A stretch of 26,844 bases of DNA. It comes from Gnetum montanum (taxonomy: Eukaryota; Streptophyta; Gnetopsida; Gnetales; Gnetaceae). The stretch is from NCBI GenBank assembly GCA_015680685.1, contig MNCI01009442.1, positions 6,094 through 32,937 on the forward strand, read 5' to 3'. Under the pieces are notes generated by a model. It searched no databases. It worked only from the letters and a program-made list of their open reading frames with translations, and had not been told where the DNA came from. This document shows, one piece after another, positions 9,893-19,870 of the stretch; positions within the stretch are counted from its first letter, which is position 1, and each line of letters starts with the position of its first letter. The position numbers were made by a program, and so were the translations under genes.

Positions 9893-9992
9893 TATCAAAC
9901 TTGGTATCAGGTACTCGATATCATGTCCAAACCAAGATGGAATATCAAACTCGGTATCGGGTACTCAATATCGTGTCCAAACCAAGATGGGG
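9893..9992. repeat. 50-bp tandem repeat, two copies, GATATC-rich
   Basis: Copies 9893-9942 and 9943-9992 (TATCAAACTTGGTATCAGGT start) differ at about six sites, all transitions. On the minus strand a TATATATGGG box (plus 9875-9884) lies just downstream of the array. That is the same arrangement as in the gypsy LTR at 13563-13645, so this may be the U3 of a decayed minus-strand LTR. Confidence 0.8.
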
Positions 9993-11229
9993 TACTTAGT
10001 AGAATTAATGATTTTTGAGTTTTTAGTCCAAAATTGAAGGATTTGAGGTAAATTTAAAAGGTCTAGGGTATGGCAAGTGGAAATTGAGGCACTAAAAGTG
10101 TAGTGAAGTAAATTCATACAATGAAGTTCTTTGAAAAGGATGAGGAAAAAGGACATGTAATGGTTCTAAGGAATGATCAATTAAAATGATGACAAAGGAA
10201 AGAATGGATTTGAAAATGGAATACTTAGAGGGTATAAAATGATGTGGTGGTGTGCAATAAGTACAAATTACAAAAGTCACACAAGTGGGTCCTCTCCAAA
10301 GCAAATTCCAACATATAATGCCCTTACATAACCATACCTTAAAATGTCCATAGGAACTAGAAGGGTTAAATGCAACCTACACCTATGCAACAAGACACAC
10401 GCATGTTAAGTATTACTACTATGAGGTACAAATTCTATGCCACACAAGACACAAGTTAGAAATACATGGACTATGAGATGAGATGAATTGTAGAAGGGAT
10501 TGCAGAGATCGGGACATGAGGTAACCTACCCTGGACATAATGAATCCTAAGTGTTGTGCATGATTAAAGTATCACTAGCCTTTTGATCCAAGATCAAAAC
10601 CAAGTCCATACCTCTTATCAGTGACATCGCATTATTTCATCTCAATGATAGACAACCATAGGAGCATCATGATAGCAAGGTGTATGATCACTTGGCATTT
10701 TGCACAAGGGAGGAGTGATTTGAACTTTTTTTTGGCACATTTTTTTTCTTGTGTTTCTTTTCTACTTCACTTCTTTGCTTTCTTCTTCTTCTAGCCGCTT
10801 TTGCACTTAGTCTTTTCCAAAGGTGATCCAGAGAAACCACCAACCTTCAAGCATGGGTGCATGTCTTTCTAGTGGGACCCCCCAGAATAACATTGAGTTC
10901 CCTTATTGAGTGCCTTTATTACAACTCTTACTCCCATTGTTCGTTAGATCTACAAGGATCTTAGTACAACCAAGCTATATGATAGCACAAACAGATGTCA
11001 TGAAAGAGAATCCACAAGTCCCCTTGATGTCATACCCTTGTCATTCTCCCTTAGTCTATCACTCTTCTCTCTAGGCATAATGAGTACAAATTTACTTTAA
11101 GTTTTGATGATAATAAAAATATCATCATACCTAGAGCAAGAACATTTTATTAATAGAATGGGTGGTTGGATGTTATGGGCTCACTATCCAAATAATTAAT
11201 CACTTATGACTCAATAACATAGAACAACA
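9993..11229. other. Repeat-derived AT-rich DNA, no gene seen
   Basis: No conserved retrotransposon motif (gag core, RT, integrase, PBS) was found on either strand. A pyrimidine-rich tract occupies about 10725-10795. Given the flanks it is probably LTR or untranslated sequence of a Ty3/gypsy element, but I could not match it to the LTR at 12819-13669 by eye. Confidence 0.35.
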
Positions 11230-11520
11230 CCTCAACTAACTAGTTACATGAGTATTATGTTCAACACCTTGTTTCTCCAACTAGATCAACATCCTGTACT
11301 TTACCTCATCGTTATCACTCTCCCAAGTATCATCAACCCATGTCCTGTCCTATGGGTTCACCACCTCATGTTCCTTACACTCTTCCTTACTTTCAATATT
11401 CTCCTCCTTTACCTCCTTCTACATTACCACCAATTGTACTAGAAGGTTTTGTACCATAGCACCAACCAATGAACACTATTCGTGCTAGTATGGGCAAAGG
11501 TGGGGACAATTTGACCTCTG
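11230..11520 (+). pseudogene. Proline-rich gypsy gag fragment on the plus strand
   Basis: The frame through 11247-11455 reads EYYVQHLVSPTRSTS, then HRYHSPKYHQPMSCPMG, then PPHVPYTLPYFQYSPPLPPS. It parallels, in order, the proline- and tyrosine-rich part of the minus-strand gag of the long gypsy element (about 17830-17970: EYYV, PISLRSASHA, HYYPPEYHQIHSPSTRG, PYPYPYHPPHL). The shared YYV...(R)S.S...Y..P.YHQ..S order makes homology likely. It points opposite to the gag core directly beside it (11520-12684), so an inversion or a nested fragment is implied. Only stop TAG (11457) ends it. Confidence 0.5.
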
Positions 11521-12684
11521 TGAGGTGAGTTGATCTCTCCTCTTCATGATTATGGACCTCTATTATTTCAAGAGTTTATTCCTATTGAGATTTGTTTAAC
11601 ATTCTCCATTTGGCTATTTCTCCTTCTTCTTTTTCTACCTACTTAATAAGCTCTTAGAATTGATGAGTTTGTAGTTCATATAGTTAACTTGGGACATACA
11701 TCCTTAGGGTCTCCCTTGTTTCATTACAAAGCCCATCCATGATGTGATGCATTAGCCTTTCCTTGGAGAACCCATGGCATAGGCATTTGTTTAACAAAGA
11801 TTAATATCTTTTTAAGGCCATGTCCAAGGGTTCATGTTGCCCTTATTTCCATTCTTGAATTTGTCTCCTCAAGGCTGATACTCTTGTATAAGTTTGATAT
11901 CTTTCATTGAAGATATTTACCATTGTAGGCCAATGGCAAATTGAATTCAGTTTTAAAGACGTGTACCATACCTTAGCTTAGTTAACGAGTGTCATAGGAA
12001 AGAGCTTAAGCCTTTTGCACCCATTTTCAATGTTGTTCCATACATAGGCATCATAGAAGGCTTGTAAATGATGTTGCAGATCTGAATCATAGCCCCCTAA
12101 GAACTTGGTAAAGTTGTTTAAATCAAGCCTGGGTAGACGACTTTCCTTGTGATGCCTGTGGGATATCTAAATGGCCTCTATTATATGCATTAGGCTCTTA
12201 GTGGCCAGCAGGGGTTCATCATCACTAAATAGGTTGTGAGTTCATGAGTTAAGATAATGTTGTCTATGTTCATGTTGGTGTTCTTGATTTTGGCTATTGG
12301 TTGAATTTTTATTTCTACACTGACCCTTAAGGAATAGTCATTCATGTCACAACCTAATGTTGAAAGAGCAAAGGAAGAGAGAGAACTAAAAGACTTTTCA
12401 TGACTCTTGTAAGTCTTCCAGTCATCCCTTGATGTACTCTTGTTATCCATTGAGAAGGTCCTAGGCCTTACGGGCCCCCTCGTTCTAGAAGATGTTCCAT
12501 CATCACTAGAGGTTTCTAAGTTGGATGACAAAAGTCCTTGAGTATTGTTGGGGTGTCTATAAACATATGAAACTCTTGCATAAGATTGAGTACTCTAAAC
12601 TTCTTCTTCATCATATATTTCATTGGTTCTCTAATGAATTGCCTCGCTAGATGTTGTGTTATGGCTATCTTGTGAAAGAGACAT
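11520..12684 (-). pseudogene. Ty3/gypsy gag (element 1), decayed
   Basis: Minus-strand gag of a Tat/Athila-like element. The likely start ATG is at plus 12682-12684 (MSLSQDSHNTTSSEA), about 115 bp after the PBS. A serine-rich N-terminus (SSNLETSSDDGTSSRTRG) is followed by SDDEPLLATKS, LNNFTKFLGGYDSD, HLQAFYDAYVWNNIENGC, then LKLFPMTLVN and RRQIQEWKQGQHEPLDMAL. This last stretch is the conserved retrotransposon gag core. Several TAG/TGA codons and frame changes break it. It is homologous to the gag at 18560-19250 (EPLL, HLQAF.DA, RY(Q)(T/M)Y(T/S)RV, W.QG.HEPLD) but clearly diverged. Nothing of pol follows it on the left. Confidence 0.75.
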
Positions 12685-12799
12685 TGTCGTGAATTATGTG
12701 TAACTTAATTGAATTTAATTTCTTTTTCTGAAAGATATATCATTAATACCCTATTACAGTGATCTTGTATAATATAACTAATCTAGATAACTAGCACCA

Positions 12800-12817
12800 T
12801 CCTCGGCAACAATGCCA
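12800..12817 (-). promoter_or_regulatory. Primer-binding site of gypsy element 1
   Basis: On the minus strand TGGCATTGTTGCCGAGGA, close to the TGGCGCCGTTGCCGGGGA site that many Tat/Athila elements share. The differences are C-to-T or G-to-A. It lies one base from the LTR end at 12819 and upstream of the gag, so polarity agrees. Confidence 0.75.
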
Positions 12818-12818
12818 A

Positions 12819-13669
12819 TGATGAGCAGCAAGGTACCCCTACGCTTAACCATACGAATACAAGCATGTACATGCAATCCGATTGAACTCCATGGATGGAC
12901 TAGTTGGGGCACCTAGATAGTTATACGTAAATTGTAATTCGCTATCTTCCCACTTGGACTAGTATTTACTTTATCATGTATGGTTTAGTCCAGAGTGACG
13001 TGTATGATGTGACCCCTACTACTTTGCTACTCCTAAGGACAATAAGAGATAACTGAATTAAGCCAATGGGTAATAGGAAATAAGATCTAAGCTAGCCTAA
13101 GTGCGATGAGCATCCATCCCGAATCATTTATATGCATCTTGGACTTCATGTACTACTTTTGGGATTACCAAGTGCACATCACTTAAAGCACTACTCAATA
13201 CACTACTAGGTTATGACGCAGTTACACTTAAATGTTTGTGATTAATGTGTACTCATTCAACATTAAAAATAGGAATAGTAAATGACAATAAAAGAAATAT
13301 TAACTAAGAAAGTAGCAATAAATAATCAATAATTAAAATAATTAAAAGCTAAGTAAATGCTACAATGACGAAGCAATCTCAATCTTTATTGTCGATTGTG
13401 TGTGTGTCCAAATATTTCACACTCGAACAAAGGTTCCATACAATTATAAGCATCACACTACAGGCATGCACTTGGAAAGAATACTAAAATTGACTATAAG
13501 AAAAGAAAATAATTTCTAATTTTCTAGTGATCTAATTCTTATCTTGTTGTGCACCTGAGTGCTATATTTATAGGCTAACACATGAATTACAATATCATGT
13601 ATATGATATCGTATCCAGGCTGTGATATCACATACCCGATATTAAGGCCTAGTAGACCATGACTCATCA
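12819..13669 (-). repeat. Ty3/gypsy LTR (about 851 bp)
   Basis: The inner end is fixed by the adjacent PBS. On the minus strand the LTR would run from TGATGAGTCATGG (13669) to TTGCTGCTCATCA (12819), with a 7-bp terminal inverted repeat TGATGAG/CTCATCA. An alternative outer end is 13856 (TGGCCATC), just after a GGGGGAGA polypurine-like tract. A minus-strand TATA box and GATATC-rich U3 lie about 100 bp inside. I found no second copy of it by eye in the window. Confidence 0.6.
13563..13572 (-). promoter_or_regulatory. LTR TATA box of gypsy element 1
   Basis: The minus strand reads TATAAATATA, followed downstream by GCACTCAGGTGC. Upstream (13588-13645) are repeated ATATCATG/GATATC words. The position near the start of the LTR and the direction toward the PBS and gag fit a U3 promoter. 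Confidence 0.6.
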
Positions 13670-14019
13670 AAACAAAATAAAGTAAAAAATATATAAGAAA
13701 GTCTAAAAGAATCAAGAAAATTTAAATGTACTAAAAATTATATAAAATTAGAAAAATTTGAAAATCAAAAATGAAAAATTTGTAAAATCAAAAATGAGAA
13801 AAAACAAAAAGGTAGAAAAAATGAGAGGTCACGATAATGGTCAACATAGATGGCCATCTCCCCCACAACTGAGTTGGAAGGAGGAGATCCAAAAACTAGG
13901 ACATGGGTGTCCATTAGTTAAGGTGATACTTACACTAGCCAATCTTGGTTCTAAGAAAGGTTTGACTTGTCAAATATTGACCAACTACTTTTTATTTGGG
14001 CTTTTGTGTTTGTAAATTA
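13670..14019. other. A-rich spacer between gypsy integrase and LTR
   Basis: A-rich tract (about 13670-13830) followed by plus-strand TCTCCCCC at 13857-13864, which is GGGGGAGA on the minus strand and could be the polypurine tract of the long element. Remnants of the integrase C-terminal tail may continue to about 13880 on the minus strand. Confidence 0.4.
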
Positions 14020-15010
14020 TCATGATCCTAGAGGAAAGGGTCTAATCAATTAAATAAGGTCCCTCCCACAATGTTTGAAATTTTTCCTTTTGAGGTACAT
14101 GTGTAGGGTTCTAGTAGAGGACCTTATCTCCTAGTTGAAATCTTACTTTCCTAATTCTAAGGTTATGGTGTTGTTTGTTGAATGACTTGTTCACCTCATT
14201 TAAAAATAGGGCCACCAAGAGATTTTCATCTAGCATGTTTAGATTGATCAACCTTTCCTTTTGTGCTAAACTTAGGTCAAGGTTTAGATCACAAGTCGTT
14301 GAGATTGTACAGAGCTCAGATTGAATTGGAAGCATTGGAAGTTTCCTTGTACACTGACTCATCAGGAGAATATCCAATAGCACGTTTCCAAGTTGATCAT
14401 TAAGCCCAGAGAGCATCATGAAGTTTTGTGCTCCAATCCTTCCTATATTTGGTAATAGTTTGCATTAATATTTTTGTAATCTCTTAGTTGGTTACCTCTA
14501 CTTGACCATTGGCTTGGGGGTGGTAAGGTGTTGTTAATTAATGTTCTACCCCCAAGTGTTGCATTAATTTTCTAAATGTGGCACCTATGAAATGAATTCC
14601 ATTATTAAAAATTAGTGAACAAAACACCCAAAACCTATTTACAATATGTTGTTGTATAAATCTAGTGGTAGTGGATGATGTACAATCTGAAATGGCTGCT
14701 GCTTCAACCCATTTTGTGCAATAGTCAACTACTACTATAATATATGCTTTCCCATTAAACATGGGTGTGATGGGACCCATGAAGTTAACACCATGTATGT
14801 CAAAAGGTTTTAGTGGTTGAATCCATTGTTGAGGACCCTCCATATGAGCAATCATCCCCCCGTTACATTGACAAAGTTCACAAGACTTGACAAACTGGTG
14901 GGCATCCCTAAAGATCGTGGGCTAATAGTATCATACCATCAGGATTTTTATGGCCATGCATCTCTTTGCATAGTGGCCTCTACAAGGCCCTTCATGAACA
15001 TCTTAGAGAA
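14020..15010 (-). pseudogene. Gypsy integrase (element 2)
   Basis: Minus-strand zinc region CRGHYAKRCMAIKIL, then FRDAHQFVKSCELCQ (about 14990-14860). The core reads VNFMGPI, then YIIVVVDYCTKWVEAAA, then IFNNGIHF, then TTPYHPQANGQVEV (about 14800-14490). The C-terminal part reads VRFQLGDKVLY and KEKFQTLWEGPYLI (14150-14050). The family's two catalytic aspartates are both Asn: V-N-F-M-G-P (codon at plus 14784-14786) and F-N-N-G (codon at plus 14604-14606). Both are single G-to-A changes from Asp. The catalytic Glu in GQVEV remains. Stops and frame changes also break the domain, so it cannot act. Confidence 0.88.
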
Positions 15011-15640
15011 TGCATCATTGATCTTCATCAGGGACACACCAATGAATCAAGCCATTGGCACACACTTTGTAAAGGTGTCCATTGATTTTCATGAAGTATT
15101 TGACTTCATGAAGAAATTGTTGCATTTTTCTAAAATCCAAGTATTGCGGCATCTCTTGAGTAAGAAGATATGTGAGGATGTCATTATACCATATTTCTTT
15201 TTTAGGTGTTTTTTCATTTATTCCTCTAGTAAATAGGAGTTTGTCTAGAAATTGATTAGAGAGTGGGCTTTCCTCCTCTTTGTTATCCCATCTTAATTGA
15301 GAAAGATTGTTAGTGATCACATTCATGGTCCCTTTTTGATCTACCATAGTAAGATTGAATTTTTGCAAGACCATAAGCCAGTGTATAACACGAGGGCTCA
15401 CTGTCAACTTATTCATAAAGAAGTAAATTGCATTATGATTCATATGTACAAATACCTTATAACCTAGTACATAATGTCCAAACTTTTCTAGTGCATACAC
15501 CACTACCATTAATTCCTTCTCTGTGGTGGTGTAATTTAACTGTGCCCCCATAATGCTTCTACTCATGCAATGAATATAATATGGATGGTTTTTTATCATC
15601 CATCTATGTGAGTATTGCTCCCAAAGCATAGTTAGATGTG
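15011..15640 (-). pseudogene. Gypsy RNase H domain (element 2)
   Basis: A minus-strand frame open for 204 codons (15629 to 15015) carries SRSIMGAQLNYTTTEKELM, the standard Ty3/gypsy RNase H stretch, then VYALEKFGHYVLGYKVFVHM, NHNAIYFFMNK and the tail RVIHWLMVLQKFNLT. Its C-terminal portion (KMNGHLYKVCANGLIHWCVP-like) leads into the integrase linker. It is the longest intact piece of element 2. The methionine at its start is incidental, since the domain continues from reverse transcriptase. Confidence 0.88.
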
Positions 15641-16560
15641 TCTGTCATGATATGGAATGATTTGGACCAATCTGGTGCTTGTAGGATTAGTATTTCTATA
15701 AGCTTCTCCTTTAATTATTGGAATGTGTGTTCACATTCCTTTGTCCAAATGAAAGGTGCATCTTTATTTATAAGTTTTGCCAATGGCTTTGCAATCTTAG
15801 AAAAATTCTTAATAAATCATTGGTAGTAACTAGTGTGTCTAAGAAACAATTAAACATCTTTAATGATCTTTGGTTGTTGAATGACCCTTATCTTTTCTAG
15901 GTCTACCTCAATCCCTTTTTACAAAATTCAATGCCCTAGCACAATACCTTATTGGACCATGAGATGGCGCTTTTGCCAGTTGATCCAATGGTTTGTCTCA
16001 ACACAGCTCTTTAGTACTTACTCAAGTCAGTCCAAGGCTTGCTCAAATGTAGCTCCGTAGGTGGAGAAGTCATCCATGAAAACTTCAACACTACTATTGA
16101 TCTAGTGTTGAAAGATACTAAGGACCAAGCATTGAAGTGTTGCAGGGGCATTACATAACCCAAATGACATCTTATAGTATGCAAAAGTCCCCCAGGAACT
16201 CGTGAATGTTGTCTAGGCTTAGTCTTCTAGTGCAATTTGGATTTGGTTATAGCCATAATAACCATCCAAGAAACTGTAATAACAATGTCTGGATATGATG
16301 TTTAATACTTGATCCACAGATGGCAAAGGAAAGTGGTCCTTAAATGTTGCCATATTTAACAAATTAAAGTCAATGAATACCCATCATTTACCACCCTTCT
16401 TTGGTACAATTATGAGTGGGCTGACCCACTTACTATCAATGATTGGATAGATAAACCCTGCCTTGAGGAGTTGTTCTATCTCCTCTTTGACAATTTGTTT
16501 TAATTTGGGATTCAAACACCTCTATTGCTGCCTTCTAGGATTCATGGCTAGGTTGATGTA
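15641..16560 (-). pseudogene. Gypsy reverse transcriptase (element 2)
   Basis: Minus-strand fragments in order: VKEEIEQLLKAGFIYPI, WVSPLIIVPKKGGK, FKDHFPLPSVDQVL, YYSFLDGYYGYNQIQIA, WGTFAYYKMSFGLCNAPAT, VEVFMDDFSTYG (the catalytic DD is kept), HLMVQ, FIKNFSKIAKPLAKL and PFIWTKECEHTFQ. Many TAG, TAA and TGA codons and a few shifts interrupt it. Confidence 0.88.
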
Positions 16561-17479
16561 AATACAATGTTGGCATATCCTTGGATTGATTCTTGTTAGC
16601 TCTGGATATAACCAAGCAAAGGTTTTTGACCATTTATTCACTACTTTCAACAACTTTCTTTTTGTTCAGGAGCAATTTTGGCATTAACGATGACCATTCT
16701 TTAGAAATGCATACTCCATACCGACTCGTAAAGTTTTTAGTTCCAAGGGCTCTTTCTTGAAGTGATCAGGGATCTCCAACTCTCCCAAATAGTTATCATC
16801 ATCCTCATTAGAGGGGTAGGAATGGACTTGTTCAATTTTACCCATGCCTTCAACATATGCACAAGTTAAGCTCTCAATTGGCTCCATACATATTGTGTTC
16901 CTATCTAAATCAACTATCAACCATTGGATGTCCTCCTGCTTTGTGGTTGCTGTGTACAGACACTGTTGGATATTAATTTCTTATGCACACTAATTACATG
17001 CCTTCATGTATGTGCTTTTGATTAACCAAATCTTTAGCATGTAATTGCATCCATTATCACTATATGCGATGCATGAAATATGCTTCTTCTCAATTTTTCC
17101 TAACTCATTTTCATTAAGTATTTTGAGAGATAGGTCCCTTATACCCATCTGCACATCAACCGTGCTTAACCATGCCCTTTTTATGATGATGGGAAAGTCA
17201 CTTTTTCAATTATCCACCTTGATTACTAGAAAATTAGCAGGATACGACCACCCACAAACTATAGTCACAATGTCCTCTACTAATCCCAAAGAGATTGTAA
17301 TCGACTGATTTGCTAATTCTAAATGGATGTTGCTCTTCTTAAGAGGTGGTATGTTCTAGGCCTTGTACATATCATGTGAGATGAGGTTAACTCTAGAACT
17401 AGAGTTAAGAAGAGCCTTGCATGACTCTTGTCTAGCAATCTGTAGAAGGATGAGCAAACTTCCTAGATCAAATCATTTT
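16561..17479 (-). pseudogene. Gypsy aspartic protease and linker to RT (element 2)
   Basis: The minus strand at about 17450-17200 reads ALLNSSSRVNLISHDMYKA, then IHLELANQSITISLGLVEDI and SYPANFLVIKV, the layout of Ty3/gypsy proteases. The expected catalytic D-S-G is N-S-S, so both the Asp and the Gly are lost. An acidic linker follows (PIESLTCAYVEGMGKIEQV, DNYLGELEIP, LELKTLRVGMEYAFL), open at 16920-16684, typical of the stretch before RT in Tat/Athila elements. Confidence 0.75.
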
Positions 17480-19560
17480 TTAGGAAGGTTGCCAACATTG
17501 ATCCAATTAGAAACAACATGAGTTAGCATTATAGTGTGGATCCTAGGTGGTTCTTGGTTTGAAGGGTGCTCAAAGGTATTTGATGTAAAGGATGAATGTA
17601 CTGGAGATGTAGGGTAATTAGCTAGAGTAGGTTGTGAGGGCTAGAGAGGATTGCTAGGCTAGAAGAAAGGTTGTTTCCTTGATCAATTATCTAAACCCTT
17701 AGTTGAATAATTGGTTGTGAGTGTAGAGCCCTTGTAGTATTTCATTGCTGTGGCTATGAAGGAATTTCATCCTACATGGATGGAGCAGGAGGTAACTGAG
17801 TTGAAGGTGAAGGTGTAGGTGTAGAGAGATGTGGAGGATGATAAGGATATGGGTATGGGCTTTCCCCTCGAGTAGATGGTGAATGTATTTGATGGTACTC
17901 TGGAGGGTAATAGTGATGCTAGAATGATGCATGGCTTGCACTTCTAAGGGAGATGGGTTGCTAAACATAGTACTCGTATGGATATGGTTGCCTATAAGGG
18001 TACTGTTGCCTTGGTGGTGGGATTCCCCAAAATTGTACTTGAGACCATTTTTGGTATTATTCATACAGTTGTGGAGGAGTTTCACTCAGGTAGTAAGCTT
18101 GTTGTTGCTAGTGGAACTATCTTGGACTGCCTTGAGGGTAAGACAATTGTCTTGGAGCTTGCCTACCTACTAGGCAGGGGTTAAATGTGTACACTCTAGA
18201 CTCTTGTAAGTGTGACACCATAGGGCAACATCCCTTTGGATGTTCATATTGATAGATGTCACATTTGGTTTCATCATCAAAGTCAAACTCCACAACTTCC
18301 TCTACTGCAATAGCTTTGCCCTTACCTCTTTAGTAGGCACGTTCAGCTTCTTTTCACCTTGTACAATTACGATCACTATTTTGCTCTTTAGATTCTTCAA
18401 CAATCTTCAAAGTAGTTTGAAACTTTTTATCTAAAGAGTCCCATAACTTGTTAACCTTGGCTGAAATGTTAGAAATACATTTTTGGATAGGCAAGGTCTT
18501 TTTGCTTATCACTTCATCAAGTGGTGACTCCTCCTCATCACAAAAGTAGACCTCTCATTTTCTGATGGATGGACCCCTATTATTCTCTTTAGCACTCTCC
18601 CTTTTTCCTAGTTCACCTTCTTCTTTTGCTACCTTCTCAATTAACCTTTGGATCTAATGAGCTCTCATTTCAGACAACCTTCCTTGGGCATACACCCGAA
18701 GGGTTCTTTTTGTTTCTACTTTGAGCCCATCTATGATGTGGCGAAGTTGTTCCCTTTGAGAGTAACCATGGCTAGGGCATCTATGTAGGAGTGAATGGTA
18801 TCAGCCCATGGCAGCATCCAAGGGTTCATGTGCTCCTTGTTTCCAGCCTTGAATTTAGCTTCTTAGGTTAGGCACTCTAGAGTACATTTGATATTTGTCA
18901 TTGAACAATTCTAACATGGTACTCCATCTTCAAATAGATTCTAGTTCTAAGGACCAGTGCCAATTTTTAGCTTTCTTAATGAGTGTCCTTGGAAAAATCT
19001 TGAGTTTCTACCACTTGTTCTTGATGTTCTATAAGGCACAAGCATCTTGAAAAGCTTGTAGATGTGTCTGTGGATCATAATTGTATTCCCCCTCAAATCT
19101 TGGGATATTGTTCATGTCTGGGTGCTTGATCCCACTATCCTTCATATGCCTAGTTGGAATTCTTATTCCCTTTGCAATGTTAAGCATACTTCAAGTTACC
19201 AATAAAGGTTCATCATCATTACTGCGTTGATGATGCCGATGATGGTTTCGGCCACCCCTTCAATTTTGGTGGCCTTCATGGTCATTGTTATTTCGTTCAT
19301 CACCTTCATCACAATTGTTGCGATGACAGCTTTCATGAGAACCGTCAAATGAAGAGGAATGTTCGGAATCAGATGAAGAGGATGAAGAGGAAGGTGGACT
19401 ACCACCACCACCACAGTGTCTACCACCATGCTTATGCTTTTTACAATTATCATCATTAGGTCCCTTGTTATTGTGAATTTCACCCAAGTCCATACCTTGG
19501 CTATCACTCTTTCTTGAACCCAATTTATGAATAGTTGATCATAGGGTCACTAGTAGTAGC
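17480..19560 (-). pseudogene. Gypsy gag (element 2)
   Basis: The minus-strand N-terminal part is low-complexity: Gly-, Ser-, His- and Asn-rich (GGGGSPPSSSSSSSDSEHSS, about 19410-19350). Then come SNDDEPLLVT (about 19205), MNNIPRFEGEYNYDPQTHLQ, AFQDACAL, LKIFPRTLIKKAKNW, FNDKYQMYSRVPNLRS, WKQGAHEPLDAAMG (to about 18810), and LRVYAQGRLSEMRAHQIQRL (about 18700-18640). A proline/tyrosine-rich region (18000-17750) ends it. No CCHC zinc knuckle is visible. It has several stops but is better kept than the element 1 gag. Confidence 0.82.
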
Positions 19561-19870
19561 AGGGGATGGAGAATCTTCATGTTGAGAACCTTCGAAAGAA
19601 GGATCCTCATTGTCCTCTTGATCTAGTAGGAACAAGGGGTTAGTGTAATGTTTCCCCTTTATGGCTACATGGAGTCTCTCCTAACATTCATCCTGCTTGG
19701 TGTTTTTAGGACTTAAGAATAATGTTGCATAATGCTTAGAAGGATGATATCATAAGTGTGATAAAAAACCAATAACTATAGCCACATCTATCAAACAATC
19801 AAGCTCTTCATTGATGTAACATACATACCTTCCCTTGCATTTGGTAAAGTCCCATTTAAAGTTTGGTCAA
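19545..19870 (-). pseudogene. Unassigned coding-like remnant upstream of gypsy gag
   Basis: One minus-strand frame reads KWDFTKCKGRYVCYINEEL, DCLIDVAIVIGFLSHL, stop, YHPSKHYATLFLSPKNTK, stop, ERLHVAIKGKHYTNP, LFLLDQEDNEDPSFEG and SQHEDSPSPATTSDPM, ending at TAA near 19547. The two internal stops (TGA, TAG) fit C-to-T or G-to-A change. I do not recognise it. It could be the N-terminal end of the gag in another frame, an extra ORF of the element, or an unrelated fragment. Confidence 0.3.

Larger units (their letters stand above)
13857..19560 (-). mobile_element. Long Ty3/gypsy element, Tat/Athila-like, decayed (element 2)
   Basis: On the minus strand the order is gag (19560-17480), protease (about 17450-17000), reverse transcriptase (about 16560-15640), RNase H (15640-15015), integrase (15010-14020). 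Reverse transcriptase before integrase defines Ty3/gypsy, and the gag and RNase H wording fit the non-chromoviral Tat/Athila branch. Every domain carries stops and frameshifts. The right LTR and PBS were not found. On the left the polyprotein runs straight into the LTR at 12819-13669 (or 13856), which also serves as 5' LTR of element 1. Confidence 0.85.

Noticed and set aside
13758-14015. 85-codon plus-strand open frame
   Set aside because: Shadow of the minus-strand integrase tail and A-rich spacer.
17045-18434. Several plus-strand open frames of 60-87 codons
   Set aside because: They lie opposite the minus-strand gypsy protease and gag, whose motifs are recognisable.
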